A DNA stretch of 44,578 nucleotides from CANQBR01 sp964641395 (GTDB lineage Bacteria; Bacillota; Negativicutes; Acidaminococcales; Acidaminococcaceae). Made by a program: the position numbers and the translations under genes. Shown one piece after another: positions 33,539 through 41,892 of this stretch. The first letter of the stretch is position 1. Each line of letters starts with the position of its first letter. The notes under the pieces were generated by a model. The model saw only the letters and a program-made list of their open reading frames with translations. It was not told the origin of the DNA and made no database searches. The DNA lies in contig CAZXKQ010000015.1 in the NCBI GenBank assembly GCA_964641395.1, positions 1 through 44,578 of the forward strand, written 5' to 3'.

Positions 33539-34237
33539 TTATACCTCTTCCTCCGCCAGGATGAGCCGGACTAGGTCCTCCGGCTCCTCTGGCAGGGCGG
33601 GAAGGAGGAGCCAGGGCCGCACCTGGGCAAAGTCTTCCTGCCTGTAGCTGGAGCCGGCCAGCAAGATCAGGCTGCGGGCCCCTATGGCCCGGGCGCAGAG
33701 GGCGTCATTAGGAGTGTCCCCGATAACCACCACGTCCTGGGGACTGAGGAAGGGGTCGGCCTCGTACAGGCTCCGCCAGGCCTGCCGGGCCACCTCCTGC
33801 CGCAGGGGGCTGAGGTCGCCGAAAAAGTTAGCCTCGGCGGCGAAGTACCGCCACAGGCCGTAGTAGCCCAGCTTCAGGGCGGCCCCGTCCTTGATGTTGC
33901 CGGTTAAAAGGCCGTTGTGCCAGCCTGGCAGGCCGGCCACATAGGCCAGGGTCTTCTCCACGTTAGGCAGCACCCTCCCCTGGCACTGGGGCAGGGCGGC
34001 CGGCAGGGCGGCGGCATAGTTCCGCAGGAGGGCGGCCCCCTCCCGGGGCAGGTAGCGGCCCCTCACCTCCAGGCCCACTTCCTTTACGATGTCCAGGTCG
34101 GTGCGGCCCGCCAGGCTGCGGCTGAAGCTGAAGTCGGCCAGGCCGTAGTAGGCCTTGATGACCTGGACCAGGGCCAGCATGCCGGCTCCCCCTGTCAGCA
34201 GGAGGGTGCCGTCAATATCCCATAACAGGTACTTCAT
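33539..34237 (-). CDS. HAD-family phosphatase
   Basis: A 232-residue HAD hydrolase. Motif I is Asp7-Ile-Asp9-Gly-Thr (DIDGTLLLTGG), with nucleophile Asp7. Motif II is in GLLTGN and motif IV is GDTPNDALCARAIGA. A helical cap lies between residues 15 and 95, like phosphoglycolate phosphatase. The substrate cannot be told from sequence. It follows the SpeD-like gene by 9 bp and precedes the pentapeptide gene by 13 bp, so the three are co-transcribed. Confidence 0.9.
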   Translation of the reverse strand: MKYLLWDIDGTLLLTGGAGMLALVQVIKAYYGLADFSFSRSLAGRTDLDIVKEVGLEVRGRYLPREGAALLRNYAAALPAALPQCQGRVLPNVEKTLAYVAGLPGWHNGLLTGNIKDGAALKLGYYGLWRYFAAEANFFGDLSPLRQEVARQAWRSLYEADPFLSPQDVVVIGDTPNDALCARAIGARSLILLAGSSYRQEDFAQVRPWLLLPALPEEPEDLVRLILAEEEV

Positions 34238-34246
34238 AGCCTGCTC

Positions 34247-34723
34247 CTAGATGCCCCTGGGCTTCAGCATCATCTTCTTCAGCCTGCCCCCTAGGTTGAC
34301 GGTGCGGCGCAGAAGCTTGATCTTGGAGCGGCGGTGGGGCTTCATGTCGCTTTCACTGCCGAAGTCCCCCCTGTCCAGCAGGGTGATCTTGGACTTGTCC
34401 GCAGCAAAGTCCGTCCGCAACTGCCGGGCGGTCTTGGCGGAATCCGCCTCCTGGCGGCAGGTGAAGACGTCGGCGGCTATGAAGCCTAGCAGCGGGTAGA
34501 TGTGGAGGCAGATGTGGCCCCGATCGCAGACGGCCACCAAAGAGTACTCGTCCAGCTGCTCCTGCTGGGAGCAGACGATGTCTAGGAGGCCCATATCGTT
34601 GTCTGTGCAGGCCTGGCGCAGCAACTCCTCCGCCTTCCCCCGGTCGGCCAGGCAGCGGGCGTCGCAGTTGTACATATCCATGGCGATGAGTTTACCGGTA
34701 CAGTCTAATTTTTTCACTTTCAC
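34247..34723 (-). CDS. SpeD-like S-adenosylmethionine decarboxylase homologue lacking the pyruvoyl serine
   Basis: A 158-residue member of the bacterial AdoMet decarboxylase family. Active enzymes self-cleave before a Ser (Ser63 in the T. maritima enzyme) to make a pyruvoyl group. The matching segment here is CDRGHICLHIYP, so the Ser position is Gly69. The other two processing residues are kept: His74 (His68 equivalent) and Cys89 in ADVFTC (Cys83 equivalent), all at the same +6 offset. The C-terminal 35 residues are Lys/Arg-rich and unlike SpeD. It cannot form a pyruvoyl cofactor, so a non-catalytic, binding or new role is likely. First gene of its operon, with promoter at 34759-34788. Confidence 0.85.
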   Translation of the reverse strand: MKVKKLDCTGKLIAMDMYNCDARCLADRGKAEELLRQACTDNDMGLLDIVCSQQEQLDEYSLVAVCDRGHICLHIYPLLGFIAADVFTCRQEADSAKTARQLRTDFAADKSKITLLDRGDFGSESDMKPHRRSKIKLLRRTVNLGGRLKKMMLKPRGI

Positions 34724-34758
34724 ACCCCATACTTCCCCAAATTGCCTTTGGCGTCTCT

Positions 34759-34788
34759 ATTATAATATTCCCTGGCCTCTTTCGTCAA
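34759..34788 (-). promoter_or_regulatory. Promoter of the SpeD-like operon
   Basis: TTGACG (34788-34783) and TATAAT (34764-34759) are separated by 18 bp on the minus strand, 36 bp before the start codon. Confidence 0.75.
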
Positions 34789-34988
34789 GGTGGGCTCCCG
34801 GCAAAAGCCCTAGCTCAGTAAGCCGCCCCTGCCCTCCACCAGGACCGGCCCCTCTCCCCTTGAGGGGTCTATCTGCTGTTGCTTCCTGACTAAAAGGGCC
34901 TCTATGGCCCCCCTCTTCCCGCATTTTGTGTTATAATAAGAGATTGTAGCATGCTTTGCAGCTTACTGACAGATGAGGAGATGTAACT

Positions 34989-36827
34989 ATGGGGAAAAAG
35001 AACCTGCAAAACGCCGGCGGCGCCCAGCTCAGCCGCTCCCAGCTCCCAGAGGCCGCCACCTGGGATGTGAGCCATATTTATCAAGATGAGGCAGCCTGGC
35101 AGGCGGACTGCGCCGCCTGTAAGGAACTGCTGCCTAAGCTGGCCGCCTTAAAGGGCAGCTTGGCCGACCCGGCCCAGACCCTGGCCGCCTTGGAGCTGCA
35201 GTTCGACCTAGGCCGCAAATTAGACCGGCTCTACGCCTATGCCGGCCTGCAGCACGACGCGGACACCACCGCCGCCCACTACCAGGGCCTGAAAGGCCAG
35301 GCGGAAGCCCTGGTGGCTGCCTTCGCCGAAGCCTCTTCCTTCATCGAGCCGGAGCTCCTGGCCCTGGGCTCCGCCCAGGTAGAGGCCATGTTCCAAGCCC
35401 AGCCCCGTTTAGAGGAGTACCGCCACTATGTGGCGAACCTGCTGCGGCTGGCGAACCACGTCCTCAGCGCCAAGGAGGAGGCCCTCTTCGCCATGGGCCA
35501 CCTCTCCCGCTGCTCCGCCGCCGACGCCTTTAGGAGCCTGACCAACGCCGACCTTGCCTTTCCCCCCGCCGTGGACCGCAAAGGCCGCCAGGTGGCGGTG
35601 AGCAACGGCAATTACTCCCTCCTCCAGGCCAGCGGCGACCGCAGCCTGCGGAAAAGCTCCTTCCAGGCCCTCCACAACACCTACCACAGCTACCGCCACA
35701 CCCTGGCCGCCACCCTGAACGGCTCGGCCCAGACCGCTTACTACTTCGCCAGGTCCCACAACTACCCGGACACCCTAAACAGCTGCCTGGCGGAAGACAA
35801 CATCCCGGCCTCCCTCTACCAAGGGCTCATCGCCACCTGCCATGAGCACCTGCAACCCCTGCACCGCTACTGCCGCCTGAAGAAAAGGGCCTTGGGCTGC
35901 AAGACCCTCCACCCTTACGACCTCTACGCCCCCTTGGTGGCTCCGGCGGTGGGCGACAGCTACGCCTGCAGCTTTGAGCAGGCCTGCGCCCTGGTGGAAG
36001 AGGCCTTGGCGCCCCTGGGTGAAGACTACGTCCGCACCCTGCACCAAGGGCTGACCAGCCGCTGGGTGGACGTGTACGAAAACGCCGGCAAGCGCAGCGG
36101 CGCCTATTCCTGGGGCGTCTACGGCGTCCACCCCTACGTGCTGCTGAACTACCACCCTGGCTACAACAGCATCAGCACCATCGCCCACGAAATGGGCCAC
36201 GCCATGCACTCCTACTACAGCTGCCGCAGCCAGAACTACGTCAACTCCCAGTACACCATCTTCTGTGCGGAAATCGCCTCCACCTGCAACGAAATCCTCC
36301 TCCTAGAGCACTGCCTGGGGCAGGCCGGCCCCCAGCAACGGCTCTACCTGCTGAACCAGTACCTGGAGGCTGTGCGGACCACCGTGTACCGCCAGACCCT
36401 CTTCGCCGAGTTCGAGGCCCACATCCACGGCCGCATCAGCCAGGGCCAGGCCCTGCTGGCCCAAGAGCTGGAGGCCTACTGGCTGGAGCTGAACCAGCTC
36501 TATTACGGCCGCCACCTGAAGGTGGATCAGGAGCTGTGCTCTGAATGGAGCCGCATCCCCCACTTCTACACCCCCTTCTACGTGTACAAGTACGCCACCG
36601 GTTATGCGGCTGCCACTGCCTTCGCCACCGCCATCCTGGCTGAGGAGGAGGGAGCGGTAGAACGCTACCTAGGCTTTTTACAGGCGGGGGGCAGCGACTA
36701 CTCCCTGGCCATCCTGCAGAAGGCCGGCGTAGACCTCACCACCCCGGCCCCGGTGGCCACCACCCTGGCGAAGTTTGCCGCCAAGGTGGAAGAGCTGGCC
36801 CAGCTCCTGGCCGCCGCCAAGGGTTGA
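34989..36827 (+). CDS. pepF: Oligoendopeptidase F (M3B family)
   Basis: A 612-residue cytoplasmic zinc peptidase that trims short peptides. The zinc motif is His400-Glu401-Met-Gly-His404 in TIAHEMGHAMHSYYS, with the third ligand Glu about 28 residues later in FCAEIASTCNEILL. Length is normal for PepF. The ATG at 34989 follows GAGGAGAT. A TATAAT box lies at 34932-34937 but the -35 is unclear. It is monocistronic, ending at a strong terminator at 36898. Confidence 0.97.
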   Translation: MGKKNLQNAGGAQLSRSQLPEAATWDVSHIYQDEAAWQADCAACKELLPKLAALKGSLADPAQTLAALELQFDLGRKLDRLYAYAGLQHDADTTAAHYQGLKGQAEALVAAFAEASSFIEPELLALGSAQVEAMFQAQPRLEEYRHYVANLLRLANHVLSAKEEALFAMGHLSRCSAADAFRSLTNADLAFPPAVDRKGRQVAVSNGNYSLLQASGDRSLRKSSFQALHNTYHSYRHTLAATLNGSAQTAYYFARSHNYPDTLNSCLAEDNIPASLYQGLIATCHEHLQPLHRYCRLKKRALGCKTLHPYDLYAPLVAPAVGDSYACSFEQACALVEEALAPLGEDYVRTLHQGLTSRWVDVYENAGKRSGAYSWGVYGVHPYVLLNYHPGYNSISTIAHEMGHAMHSYYSCRSQNYVNSQYTIFCAEIASTCNEILLLEHCLGQAGPQQRLYLLNQYLEAVRTTVYRQTLFAEFEAHIHGRISQGQALLAQELEAYWLELNQLYYGRHLKVDQELCSEWSRIPHFYTPFYVYKYATGYAAATAFATAILAEEEGAVERYLGFLQAGGSDYSLAILQKAGVDLTTPAPVATTLAKFAAKVEELAQLLAAAKG

Positions 36828-36897
36828 GGGGAGCCGCCCAGGCCCTGCTAAGAGAAGAAAATACCCCTGCCGGGGCCCTCACCCCTGGCCCGGCACG

Positions 36898-36927
36898 AAA
36901 AAAGACTGGTTGACGCCAGTCTTTTTC
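36898..36927 (+). terminator. Strong bidirectional terminator after pepF
   Basis: AAAAGACTGG and CCAGTCTTTT form a 10-bp perfect stem with a 6-base loop, flanked by an A run and a T run, so it can stop transcription from both sides (pepF and the HD-domain gene). Confidence 0.93.
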
Positions 36928-37060
36928 TTCTGTCTTCCTGCCCACCCTATAGCGGTGCTTATTCAGCAGTTAGCCGAAATAATGCTAGAGTTTTACAAGT
37001 GTTAATCTAGTTAAATGCTAAAATTGTTTGAGCCCTTTGCGAGGAAACCGTCCTCCTCCC

Positions 37061-37507
37061 TCAGCCTAGCAGGAGGCGCAGGGCCTGGTTGTACTTCCCC
37101 TGCCGCTCCACATCCGCCAGGGTCACCTGGGGCAAGCGGGAGAGGTTGCTGTTGTCGATCAGGTCGCTGATCTTCACCAGCCGGGCCACCGGCTCCTCCC
37201 TGAGCCTGGCTACGTAGGCCAGGTAGCCCTCCCCTTGCTGGTGGGTCAGGGCCACTACCGCCCTTGCCGTCGCCTCGCCGAAGCCGACAGCTAGGTCGGC
37301 AAAGCTGACCCCTGCGTCCTCTATGCTGTCGTGGAGCCAGGCCACCACCTGTAATTCCGGCTCCGCCAAGCGTTGGGCCACCCGGGCTAGATGGCCTATG
37401 TAAGGCTGCCCCGCCCTGTCCACCTGGCCCTGGTGGCAGGCCTTGGCAAAGGCCTGGGCCCTGGCCACGGCGGTGCTGTAGCCTGGATACTTCTGTTCTG
37501 CTTCCAT
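37061..37507 (-). CDS. HD-domain hydrolase, RelA/SpoT-HD (MESH1-like)
   Basis: A 148-residue single-domain HD phosphohydrolase. The metal-binding set reads ACHQGQVDRAGQPYIGHLARVA (first His pair), AWLHDSIED (HD dyad) and LVKISDLIDNSN (distal Asp), the pattern of the ppGpp hydrolase domain of RelA/SpoT and of MESH1-type enzymes. There is no synthetase domain. It could hydrolyse ppGpp or NADPH, or another nucleotide; sequence does not decide. ATG at 37507 follows GGAGGCGGGGAG. It lies 37 bp downstream of the radical SAM gene on the same strand. Confidence 0.85.
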   Translation of the reverse strand: MEAEQKYPGYSTAVARAQAFAKACHQGQVDRAGQPYIGHLARVAQRLAEPELQVVAWLHDSIEDAGVSFADLAVGFGEATARAVVALTHQQGEGYLAYVARLREEPVARLVKISDLIDNSNLSRLPQVTLADVERQGKYNQALRLLLG

Positions 37508-37544
37508 CTCCCCGCCTCCTTAGCAAGTTAAACAACTCCAAAGC

Positions 37545-39263
37545 CTAGGTGCACACTCCGCAGCGCTTACAGCCGGGGAAGCAGGGAGGGGTGGGCCTGC
37601 CTAGGCGGCTCTTCTCCGCCTCTGCCAGCAGGTAGGCGGTGCTGAAGCCCATGTCCAAGTGCTGCCAGGGCAGGGGGGCGTCCACTGGCCACTCCGCAGT
37701 AGCCGCTTCCTCCATGTCTACCCCCAACCGTCCCAGGGCCGCCTTCAAGCTCAGCCCCTGGGTGAAGGCCAGCAGCAGGGCCCGGCCTACCCGCCTATCC
37801 CCCCGGGCCAGCACTGCCTGTTCCAAGCTTTCCTTCAAGGATTCCATCAGCAGCTTGATGTGCCTATCCTTTTTGCAGGCGGCGGCCAAACGCTTGAAGC
37901 GCCGCCGCAACACCGCCGGCGAGCAGAGGCCCTGCCACTGGTAGGGGGTGAAGGGCTTAGGCACGAAGGGGTTGACGGAGACCACCAAGTCCCCCCTGCT
38001 GCCTGCCGCCGCCATAACCTGGCGCAGACGGCCCAGCATGGCGATGAGCTCCTCCACGTCCTCCTCTTCCTCCCCCGGCAGGCCCAGCATAAAGTAACAC
38101 TTGATGTGCTGCATCCCCGCCTGGGCCGCCAGCCGGATGGCCTGGACCACATGCTCCTCCTCTATCCCCTTGTTCATAGCCTGGCGCAGCCTGGGGCTGC
38201 CTGCTTCCGGGGCCACCGTCAGGGTCTTTTGCCCTGAAGCTGCCAGGGCCTGGACAGTGGCCAGGTCCAACCTATCCGCCCGCAGGGAGGCCAGGGCGAA
38301 GGGCAGGCCCTGCTGCCGGAGGTAGGCCTGGAGTTGGTCTATGGCGGGATAGTCTAGCACCGCCGCCCCCATGAGGCCGATCTTCCTGGTGCCGGCCGGC
38401 CGCCGCTGGATAGCTTCCAGCAGGGCGGCCAACTGCCGCTGCCGAGGCCGCCTGAAGCAGTAGCCGGCCATGCAGAAACGGCAGTGGCGGCCGCAGCCCC
38501 GGGCCACCTCCACCAGGTACATATTACTGAATTCCGTGGCCGGGGTTATCAGGGCGCTGCTGCAGGGATAGGCGTCTATCTGCCGCACCCACTGCCGCCT
38601 AATGGTGCTAGGGGCTCCTGGCAGGGGCTGCAGGCCGACAAAGTTGCCCGCCCCGTCCCACTGGGGCCGGTAGAGGCTGGGGACATAGACCCCCTCTAAC
38701 CGGGCCAGGGCCGCCAGCTGCTCAGCCCTGGGCTCAGCCTCGTAGGCGCTTACGCAGTCCAACAGCCTGCCCACCACCTCTTCCCCCTCGCCGATGACGA
38801 AGGCGTCGGCTACCTCCGCCAAGGGCTCCGGATTAAAGGTGGCGCAGGGCCCGCCTATGATCACCAAGGGCTGGCGTTCATCCCGCCGGGCCGCCTCAAG
38901 GGGCAGGCCCCCTAGGTGCAGCATCTGCAACAGGTTGCGGTAGTCCAGCTCAAAAGAGAGCATCACCAGGATGACCCGGCACTCCCCTAGGGGCAGCTGG
39001 TTGTCTAGGCTCAGCAGGGGGGTGCCCCCTTTGGCGTAGAGGGCCGCCAGCTCCCCCTCTGGGAGGAAGTAGCGCTCACAGCCGTAGTCCCCCCGCTGGT
39101 TGATGAGCTGGCAGAGGATGGCCAGGCCTAGGTTGCTCATCCCCACCTGGTAGGTATTAGGGTAGAGGAAGGCCGCCGGCCGCCGCTGCCCCAGGGGGAA
39201 GCGCCAGCCCCCCTCCTCTGCCGCCACTATAGAAGCCAGTCTCTGTCGTATCTCCCAGCTCAC
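37545..39263 (-). CDS. B12-binding radical SAM protein (TIGR03960-like)
   Basis: A 572-residue protein. The N-terminal third resembles a cobalamin-binding-like Rossmann region (FLYPNTYQVGMSNLGL, VIIGGPCATFNPEPLAEVADAFVIGEGEE). The radical SAM core has Cys-x3-Cys-x2-Cys in GCGRHCRFCMAG near residue 255, followed by RPRQR. The C-terminal part ends in a Cys-rich CFPGCKRCGVC. These features match the uncharacterised family TIGR03960, often found with a DUF2344 partner in ribosome or tRNA-related loci; that partner is not next to it here. The substrate is unknown. It lies just upstream of the HD-domain gene. Confidence 0.85.
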   Translation of the reverse strand: MSWEIRQRLASIVAAEEGGWRFPLGQRRPAAFLYPNTYQVGMSNLGLAILCQLINQRGDYGCERYFLPEGELAALYAKGGTPLLSLDNQLPLGECRVILVMLSFELDYRNLLQMLHLGGLPLEAARRDERQPLVIIGGPCATFNPEPLAEVADAFVIGEGEEVVGRLLDCVSAYEAEPRAEQLAALARLEGVYVPSLYRPQWDGAGNFVGLQPLPGAPSTIRRQWVRQIDAYPCSSALITPATEFSNMYLVEVARGCGRHCRFCMAGYCFRRPRQRQLAALLEAIQRRPAGTRKIGLMGAAVLDYPAIDQLQAYLRQQGLPFALASLRADRLDLATVQALAASGQKTLTVAPEAGSPRLRQAMNKGIEEEHVVQAIRLAAQAGMQHIKCYFMLGLPGEEEEDVEELIAMLGRLRQVMAAAGSRGDLVVSVNPFVPKPFTPYQWQGLCSPAVLRRRFKRLAAACKKDRHIKLLMESLKESLEQAVLARGDRRVGRALLLAFTQGLSLKAALGRLGVDMEEAATAEWPVDAPLPWQHLDMGFSTAYLLAEAEKSRLGRPTPPCFPGCKRCGVCT

Positions 39264-39284
39264 CTAAGCCTCCTTAACGTCAAG

Positions 39285-39323
39285 AGCGGCGATAGGAGCC
39301 TCGCCCGGCCCCGTATCGCCGCT
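39285..39323. repeat. 10-bp perfect inverted repeat between ppk2 and the radical SAM gene
   Basis: AGCGGCGATA (39285-39294) and TATCGCCGCT (39314-39323) are separated by 19 bp. It is not followed by a T run on the minus strand, so it is not a clear terminator. It may be an mRNA leader hairpin or processing site for the radical SAM gene, which starts 22 bp away. Confidence 0.6.
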
Positions 39324-39351
39324 AAGGATTACTCTTGGCTGCGGACAGCCG

Positions 39352-41061
39352 TCATTGGGCCTTTGCCGGGGCCGCCTGCTCCGCCTTCTTGTCGGCCTTC
39401 TTCTCTGCAGCCTTGGGGTGCTTCCTTTCCCCCTTGGCCTCCGCCTTCTTCTCAGCTGCCTTTTCCACCTTCTTGTCGGCGGTCTCCGCCTTCTTCTCGG
39501 CTGCCTTTTCTACCTTCTTGTCGGCCTTTTCCTTGCCAGCCTCCTTCTTTTCCTTCTTAGGGGGCTTCTCGCCGTCGATGACGAACTCTTCCCCCTTCTT
39601 GCCTAGCTTCTTCTCGAAAGTCTCGATGACGCTCTTCAGCACCTTGAGGCGGGCGTAGTACTTATTGTTCCCCTCAACCACTACCCAGGGGGCGTAGGAG
39701 GTGTCGGTGCGGACCAGCATTTCGTTGACCGCGTCCTCGTAGGCATCCCACTTGTCCCGGTTGCGCCAGTCCTCATCGGTGATCTTCCAGTTCTTAGCCG
39801 GATTGTTCTGCCGCTCGTTGAAGCGCCGCAGCTGCTCCTCCTTGTCGATCTGCAGCCAGAACTTCAAAACCACGATGTCGGCATCCACCCATTCCGCCTC
39901 CATCTCGTTCATCTCGCTGAAGGCCCGCTGCCACTCTTCCTGGGTGGCAAAGCCCTCCACCCTTTCTACCATCACCCGGCCGTACCAGGTGCGGTCGAAG
40001 ATGGCGATGCTGCCCTTCCTGGGTATGTCTATCCAGAAGCGCCACAGATGGTTGAACTGCCGCTCCACTACGTTGGGGGCGGCCACCGGGTGCACCGAGT
40101 AGCCCAGGGGATCCATGGCATCGGTCAGGCGGCGGATGGCTCCTCCCTTGCCGCCGGCATCCCAGCCTTCAAAGCAGATGGCGGCGGAGTAGCCCTTCTG
40201 GTACATCTCTATCTGCAGTTCCCGCAGGTAGCGCTGCATAGGCTTGAGCAGTTCCCGATAGTGCTCCTTGCTCATCACCTTGTCCGCCTTGATCTTGCTC
40301 AGCACGTCGTACTTAACCTCCGGCCTGGGGATGGCAGGGGGCTTGGGCAGCTTCTTCTTCGCCAGGGCGGCCTCGATGTACTCTACGATGGAGGTGTACA
40401 CATCCACCTGGGCCACCTGGAGGTCCTCGGCCGGCACTACGTGCCAGGGAGCGTTGGCCGTGTCGGTGGCTTGGAGCATCCTTTCGTAGCGGGCTAGGAA
40501 TTCGTTGTAGCGGCCGCTTTCATCATAGGCCGGGTTCAGCTCCCGCCAGGCCTTGCCCAGGGTCTTGGCGTGCTTGGCGGTGTTCACCTTCTGCTGTTCT
40601 TCGCTGATGTGGAGGAAGTACTTCAGCACCAGGTAATTATCGTCGGTAAGATCCTTTTCGAAGGCGTTGATCCGCTCAAAGGAAGCCACCGGGTAGTCCT
40701 GGCCCCCGTGCTCTATCTCATAGGCATTCTTCAGATAGTAGTAGCTGCGGTGGTAGACGGCTATGTGGCCCTTAGCCGGCAGATTCCGCCAAAAATATGC
40801 GAAGAAGGGCTGCTCCAGCACTTCCTTGCTCATATTCGTGGTGGAATAAACCTGGAAGCCCCGGGCGTCCATCTGCTGCATAATGCTGTTGATGATGGCG
40901 CTCCGCCTGGCCCCCCGCCAGCCCTCGAAGATGATGATGATGGGTATCTTGGCGTCCCGGGCCGCCCGCTGGGCCTGGCCCATCTTCTCCCCCAAGGTCT
41001 CCATGATCTTGCTAAACTCTTTTTTGGATAATTTTTCGCTGAGATCGATCTTCTCTAGCAC
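39352..41061 (-). CDS. Two-domain polyphosphate kinase 2 (polyphosphate:AMP phosphotransferase type) with Lys/Ala-rich tail
   Basis: A 569-residue protein with two fused PPK2 domains. The first (residues 40-250) has a degenerate P-loop, FEGWRGARRSA, while the second (about residue 295 on) has FEGWDAGGKGGAIRR, the active Walker A, followed by DRTWYGRVMVERVEGF. Double-domain PPK2 proteins such as Pap convert AMP and polyphosphate to ADP. After about residue 500 comes a 65-residue tail made of KKVEKAAEKKAE-like repeats, highly basic and histone H1-like, which could bind polyphosphate or nucleic acid. The start is GTG at 41061 after AAGGAG. Confidence 0.93.
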   Translation of the reverse strand: MLEKIDLSEKLSKKEFSKIMETLGEKMGQAQRAARDAKIPIIIIFEGWRGARRSAIINSIMQQMDARGFQVYSTTNMSKEVLEQPFFAYFWRNLPAKGHIAVYHRSYYYLKNAYEIEHGGQDYPVASFERINAFEKDLTDDNYLVLKYFLHISEEQQKVNTAKHAKTLGKAWRELNPAYDESGRYNEFLARYERMLQATDTANAPWHVVPAEDLQVAQVDVYTSIVEYIEAALAKKKLPKPPAIPRPEVKYDVLSKIKADKVMSKEHYRELLKPMQRYLRELQIEMYQKGYSAAICFEGWDAGGKGGAIRRLTDAMDPLGYSVHPVAAPNVVERQFNHLWRFWIDIPRKGSIAIFDRTWYGRVMVERVEGFATQEEWQRAFSEMNEMEAEWVDADIVVLKFWLQIDKEEQLRRFNERQNNPAKNWKITDEDWRNRDKWDAYEDAVNEMLVRTDTSYAPWVVVEGNNKYYARLKVLKSVIETFEKKLGKKGEEFVIDGEKPPKKEKKEAGKEKADKKVEKAAEKKAETADKKVEKAAEKKAEAKGERKHPKAAEKKADKKAEQAAPAKAQ

Positions 41062-41149
41062 GGCACAACATCTCCTTCGCTGGGGCGGCCCTAGGCCGTG
41101 GCCCCGTATTTATGATAGTGGGTAACCTTAAACCTGCCTTGGATAGGGC

Positions 41150-41881
41150 CTATAGTAAGTCATCGTAGGGCTTCAAGCTGCGGGGCCTGTCCAGTATCTG
41201 CCCCACCAGGAAGCCTTTGGCCAGGTCGGCGTGCTTCAAGCGCAGCCTGGGCCGGCTAGGCTGATAACTTGAGGGTGACAGGAGGCTGGCAGCCGCCAGG
41301 CCCGCCCCTTCGCTGCCCCAGCTGGGGGCTTCTTGGTAGACCCTGCCTCTTTCGTGGTCCAGCTGGCAGCCCTCCCTATGGGTGGCCCCGGCCGGCTCGC
41401 TGTAGAGGCCGCCTTCCCGTACCACCTTCCCCTCAGCCTTGTTAGCTGCCAGGGTGGCGGGGGCTTCCTTGGCCTTCTTGCCCAAGGTCACAGTGGCTTT
41501 CCGCGGGGGAGGGGTGGGCCTTGCCCCCTCCTGGTACAGCCTGCCCTGGCCGTCCTTGGCCGGAGCCGGCGCCCGCTGCTTCAACTTCTCCTCCATCTTG
41601 GCGATGATGGTATTGATGTCCTCCCCCTTCTGAGGCTGCGGCACCTCTTCCTGGTAAGAGCCGGGCTGGGGCTGCTGGGGAGCAGGTTGGGGCTGCTCCG
41701 GGGCTCTGCTGGGAGGCGGGCCCTCCTCCCGGCCCTCAGGCGGCAGCTGGGGCCGCCGCCTCCTGCCCCTGCCCCCTAGCACCAGCAGGATGTTCCGCAC
41801 CAGCATGAAGATGATGAAGAGGGGTATGGCGGTGGAGAGGAAGCCGAAAAAGCCGTCCTCGCCAAAGTGATAAATAAACAT
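41150..41881 (-). CDS. Membrane-anchored Pro/Gln-rich protein of unknown function
   Basis: I do not recognise this 243-residue protein. A single hydrophobic segment (FLSTAIPLFIIFMLVRNILLVL, residues 14-36) is followed by an Arg cluster, RGRRRRP, so the bulk is cytoplasmic. Residues 45-100 are Pro/Gln/Glu-rich and likely disordered. The C-terminal 35 residues (LKHADLAKGFLVGQILDRPRSLKPYDDLL) look more ordered and may be a docking motif. It begins 11 bp after floA, so it probably belongs to the nfeD-floA operon and may act at flotillin-like membrane domains. Confidence 0.75.
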   Translation of the reverse strand: MFIYHFGEDGFFGFLSTAIPLFIIFMLVRNILLVLGGRGRRRRPQLPPEGREEGPPPSRAPEQPQPAPQQPQPGSYQEEVPQPQKGEDINTIIAKMEEKLKQRAPAPAKDGQGRLYQEGARPTPPPRKATVTLGKKAKEAPATLAANKAEGKVVREGGLYSEPAGATHREGCQLDHERGRVYQEAPSWGSEGAGLAAASLLSPSSYQPSRPRLRLKHADLAKGFLVGQILDRPRSLKPYDDLL

Positions 41882-41892
41882 GGCCCTCCCCC

